Positions 10,514-19,693 of a stretch of 64,000 nt of DNA are shown here, piece by piece. The notes under the pieces are model-generated. The model did not search any database, had not been told where the DNA came from, and worked only from the letters and a program-made list of their open reading frames with translations. Source of the DNA: Blastochloris tepida. Its GTDB lineage: Bacteria > Pseudomonadota > Alphaproteobacteria > Rhizobiales > Xanthobacteraceae. The number at the start of each line of letters is the position of its first letter. Position 1 is the stretch's first letter. Made by a program: the position numbers and the translations under genes. The stretch covers positions 2,344,001-2,408,000 of the forward strand of contig NZ_AP018907.1 in the NCBI RefSeq assembly GCF_003966715.1. The letters run 5' to 3'.

Positions 10514-13486
10514 TCACGCCGGGGTGACGCCGAGGATGCGGTCGAAGGCGGCGCGCACGCGCGCCTGCGTCTCGCGCAGGTGCGCCTCCAGCGTCGGGAA
10601 ATCGGGCACGTCGCCGGCCCGCGCCAACAGCGTCAGCAGGTTCGGCCCGGCGGCGGCGGGGTCGAACGGCGCGGCGAGGCACAGCCGCAAAACCTGCGTG
10701 AGGTTCTGGTAGAGACGCGCCGCGTCGCGCAGCGTCTCGGCATCGGCGGCCGGGATCAAATTGTGGCGGGCCGCCGCATCGAGCACCCGGCCGGTGTTGG
10801 TGTCGAACAGCTCCGGCAGCTCGGCGCCGTGCACGAGCTGCAGATACTGGGCGATGAATTCGAGATCGACCAGCCCGCCGGCGGCGTGCTTGAGATCCCA
10901 CGGATCGTTCTCGCCCTTCTCCTCGGCGATGGCGCGGCGCATCTCCACCACGTCGCCGGCGGTGGCGACCGGCTCGCGCGGCCGCGCCAGCACATCGCGG
11001 ATGGAGGCCTCGACGCGGGCGGCGAAATCGGCCGGACCCGAGATCACCCGCGCCCGCGTCAGCGCCATGTGCTCCCAGGTCCAGGCCTCGGTGAGCTGAT
11101 AGCTGCGGAAGCTCTCCAGCGAGGCGGCGAGCGGCCCCGAGCGGCCGGAGGGGCGCAGCCGCATGTCGACGTCATAGAGGCTGCCGACATTGGTCTGCAC
11201 AGTGAGGGCGTTGATCAGCCGCTGGGTGAAGCGGGCGAAATACTGCGCGCCATAGAGCGGACGGGCGCCGTCGGACTCCGGCTGCTCGGGATCGAACTCG
11301 TAGAGCACGATGAGATCGAGATCGGAGCTTGCGGTCATCTCGCGGCCGCCGAGCTTGCCGAGCGCCAGCACCGCCGTCGACATGCCGGGCACGCGCCCGT
11401 GCAGCGCGGCGAAGCGCTCCAGCACATGGGCGTGCAGGAAGCGCACCAGCGCCACCGCGAGGCGGGCATAGGCCTCGCCGGCCTGCGTCGCGGTGAGCGT
11501 GCCCGACAGCACGCGCACGGCGATCAGCACCTTCTGCTCCTGGCCGAGCAGGCGGATGCGGTCGAGGAAATCCTCGTCGCTCACCGCGTCGGCCAGCGTG
11601 TCGGCGAAGCGCTTCTCCTGGGTGGCGCGGTCGGGCAGCGGGCCGAAGAAGGCGGGGTCGAGCAGCGCATCGAGCACCTGCGGCCGGCGCGCCAGCATGT
11701 CGGCGACGCGCGGCGCGGTGCCCATCACCGAGGCCAGAAGCTGCACCAGATCGGGATTGCGCCGCAGCAGCGTGAACAGGCGCAGCGTGCCGGTCAGCGC
11801 CGAGACGAAGCGGTCGAAGGTGGCGAGCGCGACATCCGCATTGCCGCTCTTGGCGAAGCCGTCGAGCAGCGCCGGCACCAGCTCGGCGAGCAGCGCGCGC
11901 GGCGGCTCGCTGCGCAACGCCCGCGGCCGGCCGGCCAGCCATTCGCGCACGATGAAGCTCGCCGCCAGCGGATCCTTGAAGCCGAGGCCCTTGAGCGTAT
12001 CGAGGGTCTCCTTGTCGTCGCGATCTTCGGGGAAGCGGAAGGCGCCCTCGACCTGGGCGGCCGGCGGCGCATCCTCGAACAGGCCGGCATAATGGCGCTG
12101 CACCACGCGCAGATGCGGCAGGATGGCCTCGGCGAAGGCGTCGCGCCCGTCATAGCCGAAGAAGCGGGCGAAGGCGTCGAGCGCGGCCTTCTCCTCCGGC
12201 AGCGACTGCGTCTGCTCGTCGGCGACCATCTGCAGCCGGTGCTCGACCGCGCGCAGGAAGACGTAGGCGTCGGCCAGCTCGTCGCGCGCCTCGGCGGCGA
12301 TCCAGCCGCCCGCGGCCAGCGCATCCAGCGCCGGCAGGGTCTGGCGCAGCCGCAGGTGCGCGTTGCGGCCGCCGACGATGAGCTGCTGGGTCTGGGCGAA
12401 GAACTCGATCTCGCGGATGCCGCCGCGGCCGAGCTTGACGTTGTGGCCCTCCACCGCGATCTCGTCATGGCCGCGATAGGCGTGGATCTGCCGCTTCATC
12501 GAATGGACGTCGGCGATCGCCGCGTAATCGAGGAAGCGCCGCCAGACGAAGGGCGCGAGCTCCTCCAGGAAGGCCGCGCCCACCGCGAGGTCGCCGGCAC
12601 AGGGGCGCGCCTTGATGTAGGCCGAGCGCTCCCAGGTCTGGCCCTCGCGCTCGTAGTAATTGAGGCCGGAATCGGTGGCGATGGCGATCTGGGTGGAGGC
12701 GGGGTCGGGGCGCAGGCGCAGATCGACGCGGAACACGTAGCCGTCGGCGGTGCGCTCCTGCAGCAGCTTGACCAGCCCGCGGGTGACGCGCACGAACAGC
12801 GGCCCGGCCTCGGCGCCGCGGCCGAGCGGCGCGCGGTCGCGATCGTAGAACACCACGAGGTCGATGTCCGACGAGTAGTTCAGCTCGCCGGCCCCCATCT
12901 TGCCCATCGCCAGCACGGCATAGCCGGAGCCGACCTCGGGTGCGGCGGGATCGGGCGGCACCAGCTTGCCCTCGGCCGCGGCGGCGGCCAAGAGCCGGCG
13001 CACCGCCGCCTGCACGGCGGCGTCGGCGATGTCGGTCAGCGCGCCGGTGACGTGGGCGAGGTCCCACACCCCGCCGATGTCGGCGAGCGCGATCAGGAGC
13101 GCCGCCTCCTGCTTCATCAGCCGCAGCGCGCGCATCGCCCCGGCATCGTCGGCCGCCGCCGCCACCGCGGCGCGGGTCTCGGCGATCAGAGCGGGCAGCC
13201 GCTCCTCCGGCGTGCCGGTCAGCAGCCGGACGAGGCGGGGCGGATCGTTCAGCGCCAACTCGAACAGGAAGGGCGAGCCGCCGGCAAGGCCGGCGAGCAG
13301 CGGGCGAACCAGCGGGGTCGCCCCGGCCAGTGCGGCGAGGTCGCCGTGCTGCAGGAGGTCGTCCAGGCGCCGCTCCGCCTGGGCTGGATCGGCCACCTGA
13401 GGTACGGTGGTCAGGCGGGCGGCAAGCGCCGACGCCGCAAGCGCCGGTCCGGCGGCGGTTGATCTGGGAGCAGCAGGGCGAGTCAT
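10514..13486 (-). CDS. glnE: Bifunctional glutamine synthetase adenylyltransferase / adenylyl-removing enzyme
   Basis: 990 residues with the two-half architecture of GlnE. The N-terminal half carries a nucleotidyltransferase site in NYSSDIDLVVFYD (adenylyl-removing activity), and the C-terminal half carries TASSDLDLIVLYEFD (adenylylating activity), each followed by a helical GlnE domain. It switches glutamine synthetase off and on by AMP transfer to a tyrosine in response to PII and glutamine. The start ATG overlaps the TGA of the upstream kinase gene (ATGA at 13483-13486), so translation is probably coupled. It is the last gene of the leftward run degP, regulator, kinase, glnE, an order I recall from rhizobia. 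Confidence 0.95.
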   Translation of the reverse strand: MTRPAAPRSTAAGPALAASALAARLTTVPQVADPAQAERRLDDLLQHGDLAALAGATPLVRPLLAGLAGGSPFLFELALNDPPRLVRLLTGTPEERLPALIAETRAAVAAAADDAGAMRALRLMKQEAALLIALADIGGVWDLAHVTGALTDIADAAVQAAVRRLLAAAAAEGKLVPPDPAAPEVGSGYAVLAMGKMGAGELNYSSDIDLVVFYDRDRAPLGRGAEAGPLFVRVTRGLVKLLQERTADGYVFRVDLRLRPDPASTQIAIATDSGLNYYEREGQTWERSAYIKARPCAGDLAVGAAFLEELAPFVWRRFLDYAAIADVHSMKRQIHAYRGHDEIAVEGHNVKLGRGGIREIEFFAQTQQLIVGGRNAHLRLRQTLPALDALAAGGWIAAEARDELADAYVFLRAVEHRLQMVADEQTQSLPEEKAALDAFARFFGYDGRDAFAEAILPHLRVVQRHYAGLFEDAPPAAQVEGAFRFPEDRDDKETLDTLKGLGFKDPLAASFIVREWLAGRPRALRSEPPRALLAELVPALLDGFAKSGNADVALATFDRFVSALTGTLRLFTLLRRNPDLVQLLASVMGTAPRVADMLARRPQVLDALLDPAFFGPLPDRATQEKRFADTLADAVSDEDFLDRIRLLGQEQKVLIAVRVLSGTLTATQAGEAYARLAVALVRFLHAHVLERFAALHGRVPGMSTAVLALGKLGGREMTASSDLDLIVLYEFDPEQPESDGARPLYGAQYFARFTQRLINALTVQTNVGSLYDVDMRLRPSGRSGPLAASLESFRSYQLTEAWTWEHMALTRARVISGPADFAARVEASIRDVLARPREPVATAGDVVEMRRAIAEEKGENDPWDLKHAAGGLVDLEFIAQYLQLVHGAELPELFDTNTGRVLDAAARHNLIPAADAETLRDAARLYQNLTQVLRLCLAAPFDPAAAGPNLLTLLARAGDVPDFPTLEAHLRETQARVRAAFDRILGVTPA

Positions 13487-14886
13487 GCCGCCTGTGTAGC
13501 ACCCCGCGGCAGCAGGATCACCACCCTCAGGCCCGGGGAATTGTCGGCAAGGGCCAGGATACCGCCATGCAGGCGGGCCACCGCCGCCGCCAGCGACAGG
13601 CCGAGCCCGGAGCCCGGCCGCGAGCGCGAGGATTCCAGGCGCACGAATCGCTCGACCGCCCGTTCGCGGTCGTCGGCGTCGATGCCGCGGCCGCGGTCGG
13701 AGACCGTCAGCTCGACAATGTCGCCATCGTTGCGGACGGCGATGGTGATCTCGCGCTCGCCGCCCTCCCCCGCCTCCGGCAGGCCGTATTTGAGGGCGTT
13801 GTCGATCAGATTGGCCAGCGCCTGACCGATCAGCTCGCGATTGCCGCTGAGCGGCACCGGCTCGGGCGCATCGACGATCAGGGTCGCCGCCTTCTCCTCG
13901 GCCACCGGCTCGTAGAGCTCGCCGACGGTCTGGGCGACCTCGGCGGCGTCGAGCTCGGTCATCTCGGCATCGACGCGGCCGGCCTCGGCGCGGGCGATCA
14001 TCAGCAGCGCGTTGAAGGTGGCGATCAGGCCGTCGGCCTCGGTGATGGTGTCCTCCAGCGCCGCCCGCCAGTCGTCCTCGGTCTCGGCGGTGCGCAGCGC
14101 CTCCTCGGCGCGGTTGCGCAGCCGGGTCAGCGGCGTCTTGAGATCGTGGGCGATGTTGTCGGACACTTCCTTCAGCCCGCGCATCAGGCCCTCGATGCGC
14201 TCGAGCATGGCATTGAGCGAAGAGCCCAGCCGGTCGAACTCGTCGCCGGTGCCGGCGACCGGCAGGCGTTCGCTGAGATTGCCGGCCATGATCGCCTTGG
14301 CCGAGGCGCCGATGGCATCGACGCGCCGCAGCACGCGGGTGGTGACGAAGGCGCCGCCGGTGATGCCCAGGATCATCACCACCGCCAGCGCCCAGCGCAT
14401 CGGCCGCGCCAGCACGGCATGCACCCGCTCGCGCTCCTCGAGGTCGCGGCCAATGACGAGGCGGAAGCCGCCGGGCAGCACGAAGGCGCGGGCCATGGCG
14501 CGCATCTCGCGGCCGTCGGCCTCCTCCATGCGGCGGTAGCGGATCTCCGCCCAGTCTTCGGCCGACAGGTGGCTGCCGGGCAGCTCGGCGATGTTGCCGG
14601 CCAGCGTCTCGCCCTGGAAGGTGGTGAGCAGATAGATATTGGAGCCGGGCTGGCGCGAGCGCCAGTCGATCACCGCCGCCAGCCGGCGGATGCCGGCGCG
14701 GGTGTAGATGTCCGACAGCGCCGCGATCTCGGCGTCGAGCGTCTCCTGGACCTGGCTGAACAGCAGCACCTGGGTGTGCCAGCCGAGATAGGCGACCAGC
14801 GTCGCGGCAAAGGCCAGGAACACGGCCAGATACGCGGCCATGATCTTGAAGGCGGTGGTGCGGAGAAGCTTACCGAATGCCGTCAC
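13483..14886 (-). CDS. HAMP-domain sensor histidine kinase
   Basis: 467 residues, GTG start at 14886. There are two membrane segments (about residues 14-36 and 165-187) around a periplasmic loop, then HAMP, a phosphotransfer domain with VSDNIAHDLKTPL (His247) and a HATPase domain ending GSGLGLSLAAAVARLHGG. Its first 17 bases overlap the end of the response regulator gene, so the two are almost certainly a cognate pair made from one message. The CusS/QseC-like class commonly senses envelope conditions, which fits the upstream degP; the actual signal is unknown. Confidence 0.9.
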   Translation of the reverse strand: MTAFGKLLRTTAFKIMAAYLAVFLAFAATLVAYLGWHTQVLLFSQVQETLDAEIAALSDIYTRAGIRRLAAVIDWRSRQPGSNIYLLTTFQGETLAGNIAELPGSHLSAEDWAEIRYRRMEEADGREMRAMARAFVLPGGFRLVIGRDLEERERVHAVLARPMRWALAVVMILGITGGAFVTTRVLRRVDAIGASAKAIMAGNLSERLPVAGTGDEFDRLGSSLNAMLERIEGLMRGLKEVSDNIAHDLKTPLTRLRNRAEEALRTAETEDDWRAALEDTITEADGLIATFNALLMIARAEAGRVDAEMTELDAAEVAQTVGELYEPVAEEKAATLIVDAPEPVPLSGNRELIGQALANLIDNALKYGLPEAGEGGEREITIAVRNDGDIVELTVSDRGRGIDADDRERAVERFVRLESSRSRPGSGLGLSLAAAVARLHGGILALADNSPGLRVVILLPRGATQAA

Positions 14887-15550
14887 GGATCACGTATCCC
14901 GCCCCGCGCATGGTGTGCAGCAGGGGCTTGGAGAAGCCCTTGTCGATCTTCGAGCGCAGCCGCGAGATGTGGACGTCGATGACGTTGGTCTGCGGGTCGA
15001 AATGATAGTCCCAGACGTTCTCCAGCAGCATGGTGCGGGTCACCACCTGCCCGGCATGGGTCATCAGATATTCGAGCAGGCGGAACTCGCGCGGCTGCAG
15101 CACGATCTCGGTGCCGGCGCGGGTGACCCGGCGGGCCAGACGGTCGAGCTCGAGATCGGCGACCTTGAGCACGGTCGCCGCCGCGGCCGGGGTGCGGCGG
15201 CGGGCCATCGCCTCGACGCGGGCGAGCAGCTCGGAGAAGGCGTAGGGCTTGGGCAGATAGTCGTCGCCGCCGGCCCGCAGGCCGCGCACCCGGTCGTCGA
15301 CCTGCCCGAGGGCGGAGAGGATCAGCACCGGGGTCTGGCGGTCCTCGGCGCGCAGCGTCTCGATCACCGACAGGCCGTCGCGCTTGGGCAGCATGCGGTC
15401 GACCACCAGCACGTCATAGTCGCCCTCGCGGGCCATGTGCAGCCCCTCCTCGCCATCGGCGGCATGGTCGGCGAGGTGGCCGGATTCGCTGAACGCCTTC
15501 ACGATGTACTCGGCGGCGGCGATGTCATCCTCGATCACCAGAATGCGCAT
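14870..15550 (-). CDS. OmpR-family response regulator
   Basis: The receiver domain begins MRILVIEDD, with phospho-acceptor Asp51 in VVDRMLP and the conserved Lys in YLPKPY, followed by a winged-helix DNA-binding domain (LQPREFRLLEYLMTHAGQVVTR). ATG at 15550 has GGAG about 9 bases upstream and gives the standard 226-residue protein; an upstream ATG at 15595 or 15685 would add a non-conserved leader. Partner of the overlapping histidine kinase. About 380 bases carrying three identical hairpins separate it from degP upstream. Confidence 0.9.
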   Translation of the reverse strand: MRILVIEDDIAAAEYIVKAFSESGHLADHAADGEEGLHMAREGDYDVLVVDRMLPKRDGLSVIETLRAEDRQTPVLILSALGQVDDRVRGLRAGGDDYLPKPYAFSELLARVEAMARRRTPAAAATVLKVADLELDRLARRVTRAGTEIVLQPREFRLLEYLMTHAGQVVTRTMLLENVWDYHFDPQTNVIDVHISRLRSKIDKGFSKPLLHTMRGAGYVIRDGIR

Positions 15551-15716
15551 GACGGGCTCCAGCGGCGCCGCGACGGCGACTCGACAACCAGACATCGCAC
15601 TATCCTCTTCCAGGCCGGGCCGTAAAGCACGGCCCCGGCGCGTCGAAACCTCCTGGCCGGCCGGCACCGGAATGGCGGGAGACAAGGCAGCCTCCCCCTA
15701 CCCTTGAAAAGGCGAT

Positions 15717-15831
15717 GGCGGGAGGCCGAAGCCTCCCGCCACCCGAGACCTGAGAGAGTATGGGCGGGAGGCCGAAGCCTCCCGCCACCCTGAAACGAAG
15801 AAGTATGGGCGGGAGGCCGAAGCCTCCCGCC
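15717..15831. terminator. Three tandem copies of a perfect 10-bp-stem hairpin
   Basis: GGCGGGAGGC-CGAA-GCCTCCCGCC occurs at 15717-15740, 15763-15786 and 15808-15831, with 45-46 bp periodicity and partly conserved spacers (a shared GTATG immediately before copies 2 and 3). Each stem is perfect with a CGAA tetraloop. No U-tract follows, so termination is not certain. Placed between degP and its downstream regulator, they may weaken read-through or protect the degP message 3' end. Confidence 0.6.
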
Positions 15832-15929
15832 CATGGCACCCGGCGGTAAGGGGGCGACGGGGAACTCCGCCGGGCGCAACGTCTGTCGGTCGGGGACGGA
15901 CCGAGCAGTGGCACCTGTAGACGGTCGGC

Positions 15930-17480
15930 TTAAGACTGGCCGACCTGAAGAGCGACGAAGCGGCTGGAGCCGCCGGTCTTGACCCGCACCAGCACGGTGC
16001 GGCGCTTGTCCTTGCGGGCCGCGTCGAGCGCATCGCGCACGTCGCTGGCGCTGGTCACGGCGCGGCCGTTGACGTCGAGGATCAGGTCGCCGTCGCGCAG
16101 GCCGGCGGTGGCGGCGGGGCTGTCCGGCTCGACGTCGCGCACCGCCACACCCTTGCCGCCCGGCCCTGGGGCCAGCGTGAGGCCGAGGCGCGGCAGGTCG
16201 CGGCCGTCGGAGTCGTCCTCGCGGTCGCCGCGCTGGGCGCGCTGGTCGTCGGGGAACTTGCCCGGCGTCAGCTCGACGGTGCGCTCCTTGCGGTCGCTGA
16301 CCACGGTGAGCTTGATCGGCTCGCCCGGCTTCTCGGCGGCGATCTGCTTGGCGAGATCACGGGCGTCCTTCACCGGCTTGCCGTTGACCGCGGTGATGAC
16401 GTCGCCGCTCTTGATGCCGGCCTTGGCGGCGGGGCCGCCGGCCTGCGGCTCGGTCACCAGCGCGCCCTGCGCCTTGGCGAGGCCCAGGCTGTCGGCAAGG
16501 TCGGCGTTCACCGGCTGGATCTGCACGCCGATCCAGCCACGGGTGACCGTGCCGCTCTCGCGCAGGCTGGTGACGACCGTCCGCACCGTGTCGGCGGGGA
16601 TGGCGAAGGCGATGCCGACGCTGCCGCCCGAGGGGGAGAAGATGGCGGTGTTGACGCCGATCACCTCGCCGTCGAGGTTGAAGGTCGGGCCGCCGGAATT
16701 GCCGCGGTTCACCGGCGCGTCGATCTGGACGAAGTCGTCATAGGGGCCCGAGCCGATGTCGCGGCCGCGCGCCGAGACGATGCCGGCGGTGACCGTGCCG
16801 CCGAGGCCGAACGGATTGCCGACCGCCACCACCCAATCGCCGATGCGCGGCGTCTTGGTGCCGAGCGTGACGAACGGGAACGGGCCGTCGCCGTCGATCT
16901 TGAGCAGCGCGAGGTCGGTGCGCGGATCGGTGCCGACCACCTTGGCGTTCAGGGTGCGGCCGTCATCGGTCACCACCTCGACGCTCACGGCGTTGTCCAC
17001 CACATGGTTGTTGGTGACCACATAGCCGTCGGGGGTGATGACGAAGCCGGAGCCCTGCGACTGGCCGAAGCGGTGCGGCGGGCGCGGCGGGCCGAAGCCG
17101 TGCGGCGAACGGCCGAACCGCTCGCCGAAATCGCGGAAGAAGCGGTCCATGCCCGGCGGCGTCGCGTCGTCCTCGTCGAACTGCATGCGCTCGGCGACCG
17201 GCTGCGACTTGACCTTGACGCTGACCACCGCCGGGCGCACGCGCTCCACCACATCCGCAAAGCTGAACGAGGCGGCGGTGAGGCGGTTCGGCGTGCTCTG
17301 GAGCTGGGCGGTCTGGGACTGAACCTGGCTGTCGGCCATCGCGACGTCGCGCACGATCAACGGCGACAGGCCGGCCGTGCCGGCGCCGAGCAGCGCCAGC
17401 ATCGCCACGCCGGCCAGCAGACGGCCGCGACGGCGCGCCGGCGGCAGATCGAACTGGGGGGAGTTCGCAGGGCGGGACAT
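15930..17480 (-). CDS. degP: Do/DegP-type periplasmic serine protease
   Basis: 516 residues from ATG 17480, preceded by GGAGAG; a longer in-frame start at 17543 adds 21 residues before the signal sequence. An N-terminal hydrophobic segment (LLAGVAMLALLGAG) exports the protein. The catalytic triad is His159 (VTNNHVVD), Asp189 (RTDLALLKI) and Ser262 (RGNSGGP), followed by two PDZ domains. It degrades or refolds misfolded envelope proteins. In rhizobia I know this gene directly downstream of the cytochrome c maturation genes; here those end at 53765 on the other strand, so the link is broken. Confidence 0.95.
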   Translation of the reverse strand: MSRPANSPQFDLPPARRRGRLLAGVAMLALLGAGTAGLSPLIVRDVAMADSQVQSQTAQLQSTPNRLTAASFSFADVVERVRPAVVSVKVKSQPVAERMQFDEDDATPPGMDRFFRDFGERFGRSPHGFGPPRPPHRFGQSQGSGFVITPDGYVVTNNHVVDNAVSVEVVTDDGRTLNAKVVGTDPRTDLALLKIDGDGPFPFVTLGTKTPRIGDWVVAVGNPFGLGGTVTAGIVSARGRDIGSGPYDDFVQIDAPVNRGNSGGPTFNLDGEVIGVNTAIFSPSGGSVGIAFAIPADTVRTVVTSLRESGTVTRGWIGVQIQPVNADLADSLGLAKAQGALVTEPQAGGPAAKAGIKSGDVITAVNGKPVKDARDLAKQIAAEKPGEPIKLTVVSDRKERTVELTPGKFPDDQRAQRGDREDDSDGRDLPRLGLTLAPGPGGKGVAVRDVEPDSPAATAGLRDGDLILDVNGRAVTSASDVRDALDAARKDKRRTVLVRVKTGGSSRFVALQVGQS

Positions 17481-17735
17481 GAGTGTCGTCTCTCCGTTCA
17501 GGGCGTTGCGCCCCGGTTCGATGGAGAGATTGCCGCCGCGCACCTTACCGCGGGCTGGAGCATCGATGAATAATTGTTAATCTGCCCAACGCCGTAAGGT
17601 TAAGCTGGCGGGCGCGCGCAATGGAATGCGGGATCGTCGTTCCCGCGCCGCGTCATCCCGGCCGAGCGAAGCGAGGGCCGGGATCGTCCTCTCCGTGTCT
17701 TGTCATCCCGGACGGCGCGCAGCGCCGAGCAACTG

Positions 17736-18704
17736 TCATGCGGTTTTGGGGTCTCGCCAGGGTTTGTTGTCTCGAATCATGGCGTTGAGGATGGTCAGGA
17801 GCTTTCGAGCGATGGCGATGAGGGCGACCTTGGCGGGTTTTCCGCGGGCTTTGAGGTCGGCGTAGAGCTGTTTGGCCCACGGGTTCCAGTGGATGGCGGC
17901 GAAGGCGGCGAGATAGCAGGCGCGCTTGAGCGCGCGGCGTCCGGCCTCGATATGGGCCGGCCGCCGCGCTTTGCCGCTGTCGTTGCGATAGGGTGCGCAG
18001 CCGCCGATGGCACCGGCTTGGCGGGGGGTGAACCGGCCGAGTTCGGGAGCTTCTGCGAGCAGGACGCGGGCCGTCTTGTTGGCGATCCCCGGCACCGAGG
18101 TGATGATCTTGGCCTTGGCGTCCATCGCCGGATCGGCGGCGATCAACGCCTCGATGGCCTGTTCGGCCGCGGCGACGGTCTCGCGCAGGGCGGCGATTTC
18201 GGCATCGAGCCGGGCGGTGATGGCCGCCAGGGTGGGGTGGGCCTTGCGGTTCTCGAGGCGGCGGATGTCGGCCTCGGCGCGGGTGATTTCGCGCACCCAG
18301 GCGGTCAGGTCGCTCTGCGCTTGCGAGGGCTCCGGGAACGGCCGGCAGGGGTGATGCAGCATGAAGGCGCGGATGATGCGGGCGTCGAGCGGATCGCTCT
18401 TGGCGCGCTGGCCGCAGGCCTTGGCGAACTGGCGGCAGCGCCAGCTGTCGACCTGCAGCACGGTGAGGCCGGCCTCGCGCAGCACCGCGACCGCCAGGCG
18501 TTCATAGCCGCCGGTCGGCTCCAGGCCGGCGGTGGTGAGCCCGGCCTTCACCAGGCGCCTGGCCAAGCGCTGGAGAGCCGCGGGGGTGTTATCGACGCGC
18601 TCGACCTTGGTGTCGTCGAAGGCGATGTCGAGCCAGTCCTTGGAGACATCGATGCCCACAAGGTGGGTGGCAAACGGCGTCGGGTGTGGCAGCATGACAA
18701 GCAT
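17736..18704 (-). CDS. IS110-family transposase (copy 1)
   Basis: 322 residues from ATG 18704 (MLVMLPHP). The N-terminal RuvC-like DEDD domain shows GIDVSKDWLDIAF, LEPTGGYE and KSDPLDARIIRAF. The C-terminal Transposase_20 domain shows SVPGIANKTA and GAIGGCAPYRNDSGKARR, which holds the serine used for strand exchange in this family. An open frame continues 51 codons upstream but covers the structured non-coding end, so that start is unlikely. The stop codon lies 8 bases from the right end of the element. It differs from the other copies at only a residue or two. Confidence 0.93.
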   Translation of the reverse strand: MLVMLPHPTPFATHLVGIDVSKDWLDIAFDDTKVERVDNTPAALQRLARRLVKAGLTTAGLEPTGGYERLAVAVLREAGLTVLQVDSWRCRQFAKACGQRAKSDPLDARIIRAFMLHHPCRPFPEPSQAQSDLTAWVREITRAEADIRRLENRKAHPTLAAITARLDAEIAALRETVAAAEQAIEALIAADPAMDAKAKIITSVPGIANKTARVLLAEAPELGRFTPRQAGAIGGCAPYRNDSGKARRPAHIEAGRRALKRACYLAAFAAIHWNPWAKQLYADLKARGKPAKVALIAIARKLLTILNAMIRDNKPWRDPKTA

Positions 18705-18860
18705 CCCAGGCTTGGAAGCGGGGTCAAAAGCCCCGTGCAACTGTTCGGGTTGGCTTGGGACGGACGGCCGCTTCTGCTCGCGACGGCCTCGAAGGCTCAC
18801 CCGGGATACGGCGTGCCGCCCGCACCGGCTCGGGGTGGCCACCCCGAGCCGGTGCACCCA
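18705..18860 (-). ncRNA. Candidate bridge RNA of IS110 copy 1
   Basis: Non-coding left end of the element, equivalent to 38460-38615 in copy 3, where the segments are described. It carries the same 34-bp palindrome and the same putative target and donor guide segments. Confidence 0.5.
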
Positions 18861-18970
18861 TCAAAGCACAGTTCGCCGTTCCAAGCCGGGATCGCTATCC
18901 GGATAAGGCCCCCTTCCTGCACACGGTCCCGGATCGCGGGCCTGCGGCCCTTGTCCGGGACGACGGCCTC

Positions 18971-19645
18971 TCAATCCCTCATCGCGGCCGGGGCCGTCAC
19001 CATATAGCCGAGGCCGCGCACGGTCTGGATCACATCGACCCCGAGCTTCTTCCTCAGGCGGCCGACGAACACCTCGATGGTGTTGGAATCGCGGTCGAAA
19101 TCCTGGTCGTACAGGTGCTCGACGATCTCGGCGCGCGACACCACCCGGCCCTGCTGGTGCATCAGATAGGCGAGCAGCCGGTATTCGTGCGAGGTGAGCC
19201 GCACCGGCGCGCCGGCCACCGTGACGCGCCCGGCGCGGGCGTCGAGCCGCACCGGGCCGCACGTGAACTCGCTGGTGGCCTGGCCGGCGGCGCGGCGCAG
19301 CAGCGCGCGCAGCCGCGCCAGCACTTCCTCCATGTGGAAAGGCTTGGGCACGTAGTCGTCGGCGCCGGCATCGAAGCCCTGCACCTTCTCGCTCCAGCGG
19401 TCGCGGGCGGTGAGGATCAGCACCGGCATGGTGCGGCCGGCCTGCCGCCACGCCTCCAGCACCGAGATGCCGTCCATCTTCGGCAGGCCGAGATCGAGCA
19501 CGACGGCGTCATAGGTTTCCGTGTCGCCGAGGAACCGGCCCTCCTCGCCGTCATAGGCGCGGTCGACGGCATAGCCCGCCGCCTCCAGCGCGGCGGCGAG
19601 CTGGCGGTTGAGATCGGGGTCGTCCTCGATGACAAGCAGGCGCAT
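18971..19645 (-). CDS. OmpR-family response regulator (PhoP-like), partner kinase not adjacent
   Basis: 224 residues: receiver domain MRLLVIEDDPDLN with Asp51 in VVLDLGLPKMDG and Lys in YVPKPFHMEE, then a winged-helix domain (RLTSHEYRLLAYLMHQQGRVVSR). No kinase gene follows; 85 bases downstream lies IS110 copy 1. The PhoQ-like kinase at 42615, which itself lacks a regulator, is the natural candidate partner, now 23 kb away on the other strand. This suggests an operon broken by rearrangement. The gene starts 49 bases from the end of the holin gene but belongs to a different functional group. Confidence 0.88.
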   Translation of the reverse strand: MRLLVIEDDPDLNRQLAAALEAAGYAVDRAYDGEEGRFLGDTETYDAVVLDLGLPKMDGISVLEAWRQAGRTMPVLILTARDRWSEKVQGFDAGADDYVPKPFHMEEVLARLRALLRRAAGQATSEFTCGPVRLDARAGRVTVAGAPVRLTSHEYRLLAYLMHQQGRVVSRAEIVEHLYDQDFDRDSNTIEVFVGRLRKKLGVDVIQTVRGLGYMVTAPAAMRD

Positions 19646-19693
19646 CCGCGGACTATTGCGCAGCCTTTTCGGCAGGATCGCGACGGCGCGCGG

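Larger units (their letters stand above)
17728..18885 (-). mobile_element. IS110-family insertion sequence, copy 1
   Basis: 1158 bp, same length and ends as the copies at 32851, 38435 and 45993. In transposase orientation the left end reads CTTGGAACGGCG at 18885 and the right end ACAGTTGCT at 17728. There are no terminal inverted repeats or obvious target duplication, as usual for this family. It splits a family D palindromic repeat: GATCCCGG lies before the left end and CGGCGCTGCGCGCCG after the right end, which join to the uninterrupted repeat found at 42483 and 44754. The dinucleotide at both junctions is CT here, whereas the other three copies have GT at the left junction. Confidence 0.93.

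Noticed and set aside
10580..13462. 960-codon open frame opposite glnE
   Set aside because: Shadow of glnE; composition biased to Gly/Arg/His with no recognisable motif.
18704..18857. 51-codon N-terminal extension of the IS110 transposases
   Set aside because: It would translate the palindrome and guide-like segments; family members start at the MLPHP-like position before GIDVSKDW.
17700..19007. Long plus-strand frame over IS110 copy 1, and the equivalents over copies 2-4
   Set aside because: Antisense to an intact transposase and repeated only because the element is repeated.
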